Shown in pieces: positions 46,200-58,100 of a stretch of 64,000 bases of DNA. The translations under genes were made by a program, and so were the position numbers. Position 1 is the stretch's first letter, and each line of letters opens with the position of its first letter. The stretch is from Patiria pectinifera (taxonomy: Eukaryota > Echinodermata > Asteroidea > Valvatida > Asterinidae): assembly GCA_029964075.1 (NCBI GenBank), contig CM057147.1, positions 16,947,513 through 17,011,512 of the forward strand, in the 5' to 3' direction. Below the pieces are notes generated by a model, which did not search any database, was not told the origin of the DNA, and worked only from the letters and a program-made list of their open reading frames with translations.

Positions 46200-49100
46200 T
46201 CACTCATCCTGCATGGCTTGCTTGACACACGCAGCAAGCATGACGTCAACCTCCTCCCCTGCCGTATCACTCACAACTATCTCCTGCAGACGCAAATACC
46301 AAAAGTAATCAGTATAAGGAAAAAAGTCTTACGGCAAATTAAACACTCAAAAGTCATTAAATGACAAGATTGGAACAAGTTCATGCACAGCAAAAACATT
46401 TGGATAATGCATGTTTGGAGAGCAGACTAAAAATGCCATCTGAATCACACCAGTCCGTTTATAATTACATGTATTTCCTATGTGGCTCAGTTGGGATAAT
46501 TCTTCACAATTATATCAGATCAAAGTGAAGATGTTTTCATACTCATCATTGCCACCTGTTCAATAGGTTCTCAATTAATTTTTCCAGTCACTTTTTAAGA
46601 TTTCATGGAATTTCAATTCAAATAAAGTTTCGAATTTAATCACATGTTAAGTTGCTAAGATCTTCCACAATAAAACGTTTTGGCAAATTTCTTTTATCTT
46701 AAAAAGATCCCTTTTGTGAACACCAATTCAGTTTACTTTGTAATAATGCGACCCTGGGCACTTCAAGGCTTAGCTCTGCAGTCAAACGAAATGACCTTTA
46801 GTGTTAAGTATAACTTTATACAATTTTGGTGTTTTTTTTACAGACTAACTAAAAGCCAGTGCGGAATCGCTATGACCGATTCCATTTTGCCAACTTCTAC
46901 AGTCAAGGGTAAAAGATTCCTAAAAAGAGTCAAACTTACATCATTGATAGACCTGAGCAACTGGGCAATGAGCTTCCTGAGTTCGGCAAGTTTGATTTTT
47001 GTCGCTTCTGTCTCTCTTGCTTTCTCAGCTGCTTCTGCTTGAAAGCCACCGACAAGCTGAATACAAAAAAAAAACGATGATGATAACCATCCAGCATTTT
47101 GTTTTTATGTTTAATACCGGATTTAGCCTTTTAACAGACCTCAACATTAAATTGTTCATCTTGTCACTTGAATGCTGAGCGTTTATTTAAGCTCTCTGGC
47201 ATGTTGGCTCTACCTACCTTCCTTTAATCCTCCTAAATGCAGCACTGTGACTGAAGCAAATTAGACTTTTGAAATGTATTGGAAACAATAGGAGGGCACT
47301 ATATTCTTTTTTTATTTACCCACTTCAAATTTACCATTGCCAAGTGCCAATTTATTGTGTCCGCCATGTGTCAACATATGTCAAAGAAAATGGCACATCT
47401 CTGTACTAAGTCTGGGATCTCCCATGTGAAGTAATAGTGAATAAGCTCTACCATCCTCAATCCTACAAACCCTAAAGAAACTTCGGATTGATATTGAAGG
47501 ATATGAGAGGGTTTAAATCAAATTTCAATGGAGAAATATTTCAAACGGTTACTTACATTCCTGAGCCCCTTCTCGTATTGGTCAAAGAAGTTGTCCAGAG
47601 GGAATTCACTCAGCTCCTCTACACTGAGGTTGTTGATCATTTCCTTATTCATTGGCCAAAGTGGCGGCAAGAAGTAACGTAGGCATTTCCTGGTGAACAA
47701 AGCAAGAATTGAAAAGAATATGAAGCAACAGCCTGCTCAGTGCTGCATGAGAGCATGTAAGACAAAACCTTACTTTGCTCACTCTCAATTCATATCTGGA
47801 ACGAGTTCTAGACAATTTGCCGACAATTGTATTAATAATACCGGAGGCTTATACAGCGCACGTATCTACCAACAATTAGGTACTCAAGGCGCTGGAAACT
47901 ATGTCTATAATTCAAGACAGGTAAATGCAGTTTATGAGAAAATATGAGACCCATTATGTAGCACCTTATAAGGGTTTACAAGGTGCTGTAGCGCATATTA
48001 CAGCCACTGCCAGAAACATGGGGGCAAACCCCTCCTCTTAGCGAAAAGTGCTACTGGGTTCTTTAACGTGCATTACACAACACACGGGACGTACAGCTTT
48101 ATGTCCCATCCGAAGGACGAAGCCATAATGGTAAAGTGCCTTGCTCAAGAGCACAAGCACTATGTTCCCACGGTCGGGATTTGAACCCATGTACCATTTC
48201 ACACGAGTCAAACACCGTAACCATTGGACCACAGCACTCCACAAGGGTATAAGTTGTAGAATTCTCATTGAACAACTTCCTGCAATCTTTCTGCAATGAA
48301 GTTACCAGTATTGGTGAGATAAGCAGTTGCTAATGAATATTTCCCTGGAACATGTCCAGGACAAATGCAGAGCTTCTTCCGGACAAAGAGAATGATTTTA
48401 CCCGCAACTTGTCCAGAACTCATTCCGGATATGAATTGAGACGGCCCCCAAATGTCTGTACCGGTTGAAAGCTGAGCTTGCTGGGGTGGGCTGGCTGATT
48501 TAAATTTCCAAAGGTAGCAAAAAGTCTTCTCTCAATTTTTTATTTTTTTTGCAAGAAGAGAGATATCAACATGGGGATGAATTTGCTTTTTGAACAATCA
48601 TCAGGCTGAAGTTACGAGACTCCATTAATCTAGAGAAAACCTAAAACCAGCCACTCACAAAGATGAAGCTGTACTTCACTGATTAAGCCGTTACTTATGA
48701 CCTGACTGGTTAGTTTTCTTTGACTTTTTTTGTGATTCAGCACACGAGAATTGAACCATTCCTTTGCTCAGTGTTGTAGTCGAGTCACCAACATCGAGTC
48801 CGAGTCTCGAGTCACAAGCCTCGAGTCCGAGTCCCGAGTCACAAGCATCGAGTCACAAGCCTCGAGTCCGAGTCCCGAGTCACAAGCCTCGAGTCCGAGT
48901 CATGAGTCACTTGCTCTTAGTTATTCACATGACACTCTTTGGTACCGGACACTTTTTGGCATGACATCGGGCCCTGGTGCTCATTGTGCAGGCATTAGGC
49001 GTGCGTGCGCGGCCCCTGGATACGATTTTCCGCGGCGCCTTGTTTTGTCTTTGAAGTAAAAAGAATGCTACGTCCGTCGCACAAATACGTAACGTTATGT

Positions 49101-52100
49101 TTTTTTCTTTTGATGAAAATATGTGACTCGAGTCACGAGTCACCAAGCTCGAGTCCGAGACATCATGGTCGAGTCCGAGTCCGAGTCCGAGTCATTTTCA
49201 AATGTGACTCGAGTCGAGTCCGAGTCACTGGACTCGAGTCCGACTCGAGTCCGAGTCCTGGACTTGAGTCCTACAACACTGTCTTTGCTTCTCATGAATG
49301 CCAAGCTCATAACCAAACCCACCTGAAGCCCTGAGAAAGTCTCTCATCCTTCAAATTCTCCTCCAGCTCCTCAGTGTTATCACTTGGTGTGACTGCAGCC
49401 TTGCTGGGAGGTACTGCTGCTTGGGGCGTGGCTGATGTTGTGGTCTTGGGCGTGGTTTTGGGTGTGGTCCTGGGTGTAGTCATGGGCGTGGTGGGTGGGG
49501 CAGTATCTTGAGGGGGCGTGACAGCTGTTGGCAGGGCCGTTGTGGTGGGCGTGACCTTCTGAACAGCAGGCTCGCGAGTTGTTGGAGCAGGTTCGGAGAG
49601 CTCTGCGGGGATGTCCGCGGGTGGCGCTTCCGGGGATTCTGATTGGTCATCCGTGGCTGAAGTGGGAAGTTCCTGGATCGGCCTAATGTCCTCACTGTTC
49701 TTGTCAAAACTGAAAGGACGGGGAGGGATTTAATGAAAATCTGAGAATTTGAGAACTTGAGAAATGTTGTAGGCGAGAAGGTAGGTAAGTAAAGGCCAGT
49801 TCCTTTTTGTTAGGGCATGCACTGTCCAGTTGTTAAAGCTTTGTAAATGTCACAATTAGATTTCTATTGCTGACGTATGGGCTCCGTGCGCCAACAAAGA
49901 GGGCGCCCTTTTACCTAGCAATGACGTCCCATGGGCGGGACATTTAGCTGGTTGACGCGCACCGTTCCTTGTGTGTGACTCACATACACCAGGTGATTTG
50001 TACTATGTACACGTAGTGCTACATGGTATGGCCGCGCATCGCGGCAAAATTGCAGTCAGGTAAGATGGCACGGGCGGTCACCCCCAACTGTACTTTCTTT
50101 GCCGGTGAGGGGGTACTGGTGAACGGAGCTGATACTTCTCCTCACTTCTGCTTTTGCATGAAGTAGGAACTGATCCATACGATTACAAGTGAGGGATAAG
50201 GACCAGATTTGGGTTTACACCTTTTGATTCAGTCATGTATGTGCTGTACACGAGCATCAAAGGTATACAAGTGCAAATTTCATGTGTTTGAGGTTGCGCT
50301 AAAAATGAATTAACACATGTATACGTTAAGAATAAATTAATCTCTCCTGGATAAAACCTTAATCATATCTTACTTTTATGCAACAAATTTCAAATGGAAC
50401 CAATGTTGAAAAAGGGTTGAAGTTTCAATACCTTTTATCGTATTTGTCCTTGGGATGTTGATCAAACTTGACCTTCCACTTGACACAGTCTTGTTTCTGA
50501 AAGACTTTGACCACTTTGCCGGCGTACCACTTGCCATCAACGCGGGCTTCAACTCGCTTTCCAACACCTGGTGGTTAAATGTGGGGTATTAAGCTTGAGC
50601 CTAGCATTTACCTCGGTTAATTTTTTTTTATTTTTAGTGTTGTATTTGAGTACTTATTAGTCAGATATATCATGATTCCATTTAAGGCCCAACTCAAGTC
50701 ATATCCGAGACGAGTTCCAGACAATTTGTTGTTAGAATCATTCACTTTGTACGGGTTCAGGGTTCCGTGTTCCTGGCAATTTTCATTTGCAACAGCTTGC
50801 CTCACCAATACTGATAACTTCATTGCAGGAAAGATTGCGAGAAAAGTTGTTCAGGATCCTGCAGCTTATACCCAATACAATTTCCGCATATTGTCTGGAA
50901 CTTGTCACAGATATGAACTGATACAGGCTCTTCCAAGTCCAATTGCAAGTAACAGGGGACAAGGGCGGATCCGGGGGGGCAGGCCATGCCCCCAAAACGA
51001 AACCAATTTTTTTATTTTATGTGACATCGCAATAGTAGGCTGGCAATGAGTACACCAACATCTTTTCCTCAAAAAACCATTGGTTAAAGTGGTCAGAAAT
51101 TGCCTCAGATCGCACCACAGAGCATCTAGAATGCAATACTGTTTAAGTCCTCGCTTAAATAGGCCGATTTTTGGGACCCACTTTTTTGGGAGACCAAATT
51201 TTTTTTTGGCCCCCCCCCAAAATTGTGTTCTGGATCCGCCCTTGACAGGGGATTAATGACATGGTAGTGTCTTACACTGTAATTTTACAGTGGATTTTGC
51301 CCTTCCTCGACATATTTTATAAACGCTCTTTAATACTCTTTGTTGTCCAAGGGCTTGCAAGAACAAATTCACAAGCTTACCCAGGTGGGACTCGAACCCA
51401 CGACCTCCTGCTTAGCACTGCAGATGTTTTACCACTTGACCACCGAGCTTGCCGGGGTCACCTGACCAGTTTGAGGCAGGTGTAGCAGAGGGTACCACAA
51501 CCAAACATTTAGTAAGATGGAATGTAAATTTTACAGTGGGTTTTGCCCTTTGCCAACGTGGTTTTTTTAACCAAATTATAGCCAATTAAAAGTGTAAAGG
51601 TATCACAAGGTCATTTTGTTTTGATCATGAACTGCAGAGGGACCAAGGAGCAGTAATAAATATTTCATGGTGCTTCGTTTATTAATAGGTGAAAAATCTT
51701 CTGACTTCATTTAATTTGATATGTTGGGAACTGGGGGGGGGGGGGGCTGGGGGAATGGCAGTGATCTTGTTGTTAACCATTCTAGAATTTCTAAACTCAG
51801 CTGATAGCTCCGCGAGCCTATTTCATCTTGTGGTAGATTAACCTCTATATTATGTAATAATGCCTTTATATACGGACCACGTTGACATGCTCGGAGCAGT
51901 TGGTCTTCGGGGAACCGTCGACAGCACCCATTTTGTTTCTACGTCATCCTTATATTTAATTATTCGAAATGACAGTAGGTGGTACTTTTCATGGTTCCAT
52001 TTCTTTGACAAGTTGGGTAGGTGGCAGGCTGTCGCAATGCTCATTATTGATTCTATTGCCCCTTACTTTCAGACTCCAGCTGCATATCACAGCTCGGCAG

Positions 52101-55100
52101 TGTTGAATCAGAGCTTTCCTCATCTTTACCGACGTCCATCTCTTCATCGGTCGAGACTTGAGAGTTGCCGGTCAGCCTCCGCTTTTTTGCCGGTTCAGGA
52201 GCCTTGTCCTAGTATGGAAGAAAAAAAGGGTGCAACTTAAAAAGTTAGAAAATACCAGTATTCATGTAGGTGCTTAACACCTGTTTCAGACCAGATTCTC
52301 GTTGAAACAAATTATTCCAAAGATCACAATTAAGTGAACTGATTGAAACAAAGAGGAGCAACTACACTGCAAAAGACTAGCTGCAGTTGTTCAAAATGAC
52401 TCAAGAGTCTAGTCATTGGACTAGACCATTATCATGTTGCGGCTATCTTGATTCTTTCCCATTCAAATCAATGTAACCAAAGCGAGGCTGGAAGGAAAAA
52501 TAGTCTGGTTCCTTTTTGCACAAATCACATTATCATTCAATACTGTTATTGGATACAGGGAACATGACTGAAATGGAGGCAGCATGATCAAGGTCTATAC
52601 TAATACATAAATTTGCCTGACTTTAACTGAATTCCATACTTTTGGTATGCCACATCCCCCTCTAGTGATGCCCACGAAGACCCAAGAGATGTGAAGGAAA
52701 CAGTGACGTGATCTTCACAGATTGAAATACTTCATCATTACCTCATTCTTTGCTTCAGCTGCAGAAGTTGTACTGGAGCTGTGCCTCTTCGTTGCATACA
52801 CCTTTTTAGCAATCGGAGCTGGCGGTGCCGTTTTCTAACCACAGGCAAAAAATAAAATATTAGACTGTCATTCCTTTAAGATATAAATTAGAAAAAAAGG
52901 AGAAAACTACAGACTCTTTGCATGCTTTAGTTGAAGAGCGCACTTAAAGTGTTAAATTCAACCCTGTGCACACATGCCCTTGTTACAAAGGGATAAACCC
53001 ATTTTTTTTTTACGTATTACTTACAAATTAGCATCGAATTAAAGGTCAAGTTTTTCATTTGCAGCTATTCAAAAAAAGTAACTGACAAAATTATTGTTGA
53101 AAAGCATACTTGGTTTAAAGATAGTGATGGCACTATAAACTCCCTGTGAAATTATTTTTTCTGGCATGCTGTCATTTTGAAGAAAACAATAAAAGAAGGT
53201 CACTTCCAAAGATGCCTCTAATAAGGCATTTTTAGAAATTACTGTTAATAAGTTCGTTTTTTGTTTGGCAAAGTCATGAATGGGTGCCCGCAAGCGTTGA
53301 CACGATGCACACGCACAAGCGGTTGCTATAATTCGTCAGTTCAGTATGTGACATCACGTAGCTGGAATTGGCTGAATTAGAATGTGTCCTAGACGATAAT
53401 GTCAGGTGTAATTCAAAACAGGACTCAGCAACTTTTGAATTGAAATCGTCGGTTCAGTGTTTGACATCACGTAGCTGCAGTTGGCTGAATGAGAATGTGT
53501 CCCTGTCAATAATTGCGGGCATAATTCAAAACAGTACTCGGCAACTTTTGAATTGAAATCGAGATCCTAGAATATTGTTTCCTCAGAACATACAGCATTC
53601 ACCGAGCTAAAACTTCATCAGGTTAGTTGTTAAACACCCTTCTTTAGATTTTCGCACTTTTGTTGCTTCAAACGAAAAACAAAGGCACAAATGACAAATA
53701 ATTTCTTCTTCCTTTAATGTCTGAAAGCCGCAGGATGACAATTTTTTTACCTGTGGTCTTGAAGCTGCTTTCTTCTCCACGATTGGGGCAGTCTTCTTGT
53801 TGTCATGTTTGGCCGCCGGTGCGGTATATCTGCTGACGGTGGCAGTGGCTGGCTTGTTACTACTGGCTGTTGATTGCGCAGAGAGCCGTCTGCTCTGCTG
53901 TTGATTTACCACAGGGGAGGCCTTGCCGATTGGTCTGGATGTAGGCTGTTGAATACACACAGTAGTGTGAGAATACCTGAATAACTCACTTACACATTAG
54001 GAAATAACTTCTGGACAACCTTTCAATGAATTCTTTTGACAGCTGGTTTTTAATTCCTGAGATGGCCGCAAGTCCTTTTTTAGAAGTGGCTTTGGCATTA
54101 GCAACTTAGTCACTGATATAACACATGGCACACAATTTCAGAATTTGAAAACTAAATAGTAAGGACACAACATGGGTTTCTTTGCATCAGGATGCATGCA
54201 CACTAGCAAGAGTCATCTTTGTGAGTTTATTTCCGACAGTCAGGAGTCAAAAGAAAAAAAACCAGGATACAATAATGACGACTTCTCAGTCAAGTACATT
54301 TTTATTTCACATATCCAGACAGCTATGGGTAATATGGGTTATAAAAAGCCTGAGCCAGCTGTGCTACAGCGAAAAGCCAGTGACCTCTGAGTGAGGTCAC
54401 AGCTATGGTGACAAGTAGTAAGGCTTTGTCCGAATCAGGTTGGCGAGTGAGGCTGACGCAGTGGTTACTTTCCTCGCCTTCCACTGTTGTGGCCCGGGTT
54501 CGATTCCACTTGTGGATTGGGTTTTTAGTCTCTACTTGATTCCATGGGTTTTCCCCCAAAAGAATCTGTCTGTGTTTTCCTCCAACCTCTAAAACTGTAA
54601 TTTCTTCTCATTGCCTTCTTTCAGGTTTCTTCAGGCTTGTGAGCCACAGTGCCTAGGGCACTTTTGAGGAATCCTCGATTTCATTACCATATATAATAAA
54701 AGAAGAATATCTTTTGTCCAAAATTATTGTCTAGGTCTTCGCCCATTACAACTTTGTGGGAGCAAGCTGACAATGGATTTAACCTTAGCTCTGGATATAA
54801 CCGTAGCTCTGGATGTAACCGTCGCTTTTAGACACAGCCTGATCAAGTCCTACCTTTTCTTTGTAGCTCTGTACAGGTGAGGCCTTGCCAATTGGCTTGG
54901 GTGGCGTTGACGAAGGGAGTGATGTCTGAGGGAAGAAAAATACAAAATCCATATCATTAGACATCCCACACTCAGCACACTCTCATATGTACTATGTTCT
55001 CTTTTCCTCATCCCCCTGTGTAATTTACCGTGCCCCAAAACATAACATCACTGTCCAACCCAATCCCCAAAACAGTTGTCTAGCCTCTCTGTTGTAAAGT

Positions 55101-58100
55101 TGCATCTTTCAATCTCACCATATTGTTACATGGAATGAAAGAATCCAACACAGCAATCAGGTGACGTCAGTGACACGTTATTTACAATTCTTGCCTGCAT
55201 GCACTGTTCTGGTGGTGTTTTCCATTACTTTTTTACTATTGAGAGCTGATTGAGGGGAATGTGCAGACTATTATAAGATGGAATTTTGCGTCAAGGTGAT
55301 ATAAATCATATTAGGTTTTTGCCCTTCAAAGATGTTTAAACACTGTATACTCAGTGTGTTGCCTCCCGAGTGAAAGTTGGAAAAAATCACTCGGGTGGGA
55401 CTCGAACCCACAACCTCCTGCTTTCTAGTGCAGATGTCTTACCTTTCGACGACTGAGCTAACGGGATTAGTGTGAGTATATTGTTTAAACGTTGGTGAAG
55501 GGCAAAAACCTAATTTGAATTTCCAGACTGTCAAGTGACAGAATTATGAAAGTCGTCGTCCTCTGACGAATATCCAACTCCTTTAATTTGTAGTGGTAAC
55601 ATTAAATCACACTCAGGTCACAAATACTGGGGTAAACAATGACAAATGACTCCCTTTGCCAACAGAATGCTAAAGTGAAGCTTGTCACTTGAATTATGAA
55701 AGCCCGACTTTCACTTGTGGTGACTTCCATAATGAAACACATGTTCTTTTGCCCTTTGTCAGTAATGCCTTTTGCAATATCTTTCTTCTTTCGTACATGG
55801 AATGATTCAATTGCACATGTGATATTAGTTATCCTTTATTCTGCAAACACGTAATAGTCAGTATCAAAAGTGGGTTTGGCAGGTTAGTATTAGCAAATCA
55901 ACCCCAGAACCAGTACATGTAAATTTAAAAAAGTGCAGAGGCAAAGAGAGGAGTAACAGATGGTTTTAAACTAGAGCATCTTGTACAGATGTTTTAAAGT
56001 CATTAACCCTCCTGCTATTTAAGCAGTCATGGGCAGTCAAAATTTATTTCCCCTGCTGTACTTTTAACAAAGGCTAGTCACCAGCAGTCAGATCATGTGT
56101 CAAACAAGCACTGTGTCTAGTCAAACTGGGTCAACAGCCAAAGCAGGCAAGTTGTGGTCACAGCTGTTTTATCACTCACCGGGAGTCAAAACATAGTTGT
56201 ATCGAGTAACTAAATCAGTTCAAGGCAGTCAATCCTGCTTTTTTTGTGGGCTGGGAATTTTTAAGGGCTGAAAACAGTCACTTGATTAAATTTAACTGCA
56301 AGGACAACTTGGCACAGAATGTATGTTTGCATATGAGGGTTAATAAAAAATTAGTTCATACAGCTCAGTTGGGCCTATGCCAAATAATAATTTTTCAGAC
56401 AAAGTTAGCTGCATGAGGCCTAATTTTGCATCATACGTGTATATGGCTGAGATTTTGAACATGCAAATCAGGACAAAATAAAGAAAAAGGTAAATGTGCG
56501 ACAAAAAAAAAAAATTCGGCTGTTGAAATTCCACTTGTGCATTGTACTGTCATTTCAAACCACCAACTGCAAGAAAGTGACATGCTGAGGCAGCACTGAT
56601 GTGTTCTGTAAATCAATAACTTAAAGTGCCTGTTGAATTTTAAAGCCAAGTATGATGATGTTATTTCGCAAGAATTCAGAGCATCCTCACTCTTCTTTCT
56701 CTGTATTGGTAAGGTTCTTCGAAGTCGTCGTCGCAAAAATGGGACCAGGAGGAACGTTTCTTTTCTCTCTAAAGACACAATTAAAGGAAAAGAATGTTGC
56801 AACCTGACGCTGCTTTTTTTCTTCATATATCATCTCAATTAAGGTCAGTCATTGCAAAAATGATGATAGGACACAAATCTGGGACTGAGAAACATTTCCA
56901 ATTTTGTTAGGAAATACTTAGAAAATTTACTTGACTCTCATTTTTGGAATTTCCAAACTTTACTTGCCTTCTACACGTTTTTACTTAAACTTTAGTTAGA
57001 TTTTTTTTCATTTTTTTTCCAATTAGTTATTTACCTTTTAACTTTTGTTTTATCGCGGTAGTTTTATTGGACGTAGTGGTAGTTACTCTGTATTGCTTTT
57101 ATCATTGTACAATTGTTCCTTACTACATAGTCTTTTAGTTCTTGTAAAGCGCTTTACAAGGGGGGGATGGGCCATTGAATCATCCCCCCCCACCTTTTCG
57201 TGATGAGGAAAAAAATGCGGATTTTGAGGTATTTTTCAAACATCCCAACACCCCAAATGTATTGAATAGCACTGAAAAGTGGTAAAAACAAAGTACAAAA
57301 GCTTTAAAATGCGCCGTTTTGATGTAAGCGTGAGTTTACATATTGATATACATCTATATCCTGAAGAGCACCCCCTAGTGTAATCTGGAGTCCAGACGCC
57401 CTACCCCAACATCACATTTACTTTAGTTTTTATCCCTTTGCTTCAATGTCTCTCATCACATCCAAAATAACATTCACCATTCATGTTAAATCACCATCCC
57501 CTCTATGGATTATCAAAAAGAAATTATAAAAAAACCTATATCATTACAACCAAATCAACCCATATGCCCTGAGGGTTTATCCCTTTCCTTCAATGCCTAT
57601 CATCACATCCAAAACAACATCTATCATTCACGTTAAGATCCCCATATCCTCCTTTTGTCCTCAATTTTTTTTAATAATAATTAATAAATAATACATAAGA
57701 CCATAACCTCCATTTCTTTCCAATTGTCAACATCATATTTTTCTCACCTCGATTTTACCCAGCTTCTCCTGCTTCTTCTTGATATCCTGGTGAGTAAAAA
57801 AAATTAAATAGAATATCTCATCCCATAGCATACCTTGTAAACATTTTTTTTCCAATAAATGTTACACCGAAAGCTTGCAACTTTAACCTGTGCAAATCTC
57901 TGTAAGGCTACCTACTTCAAAACTAATCAAACCTTACAAGTTTTACTTGCTGCTGCTGGGTAAGTTTATTGAATTGCAGTATGAAATTCAATGTCAACGA
58001 ATTCCACTCCATATTCTTTTCTGTAACAAATTTAGTTTTCTCAACTGTTTTAACATAATGTACATTCCAGTTCTTGCAAACAATACATAAATCTTCAAAT

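Noticed and set aside
48751..49334. Ser/Glu-rich proteins read from both strands of the GAGTCC arrays
   Set aside because: These are open only because a 6-bp repeat without stops was expanded; they lie in an intron within a hAT-like element.
51376..51458. tRNA gene on the minus strand
   Set aside because: B box and T-arm are good, but the acceptor strands do not pair and a similar block recurs at 55387-55468, so it is a tRNA-derived SINE.
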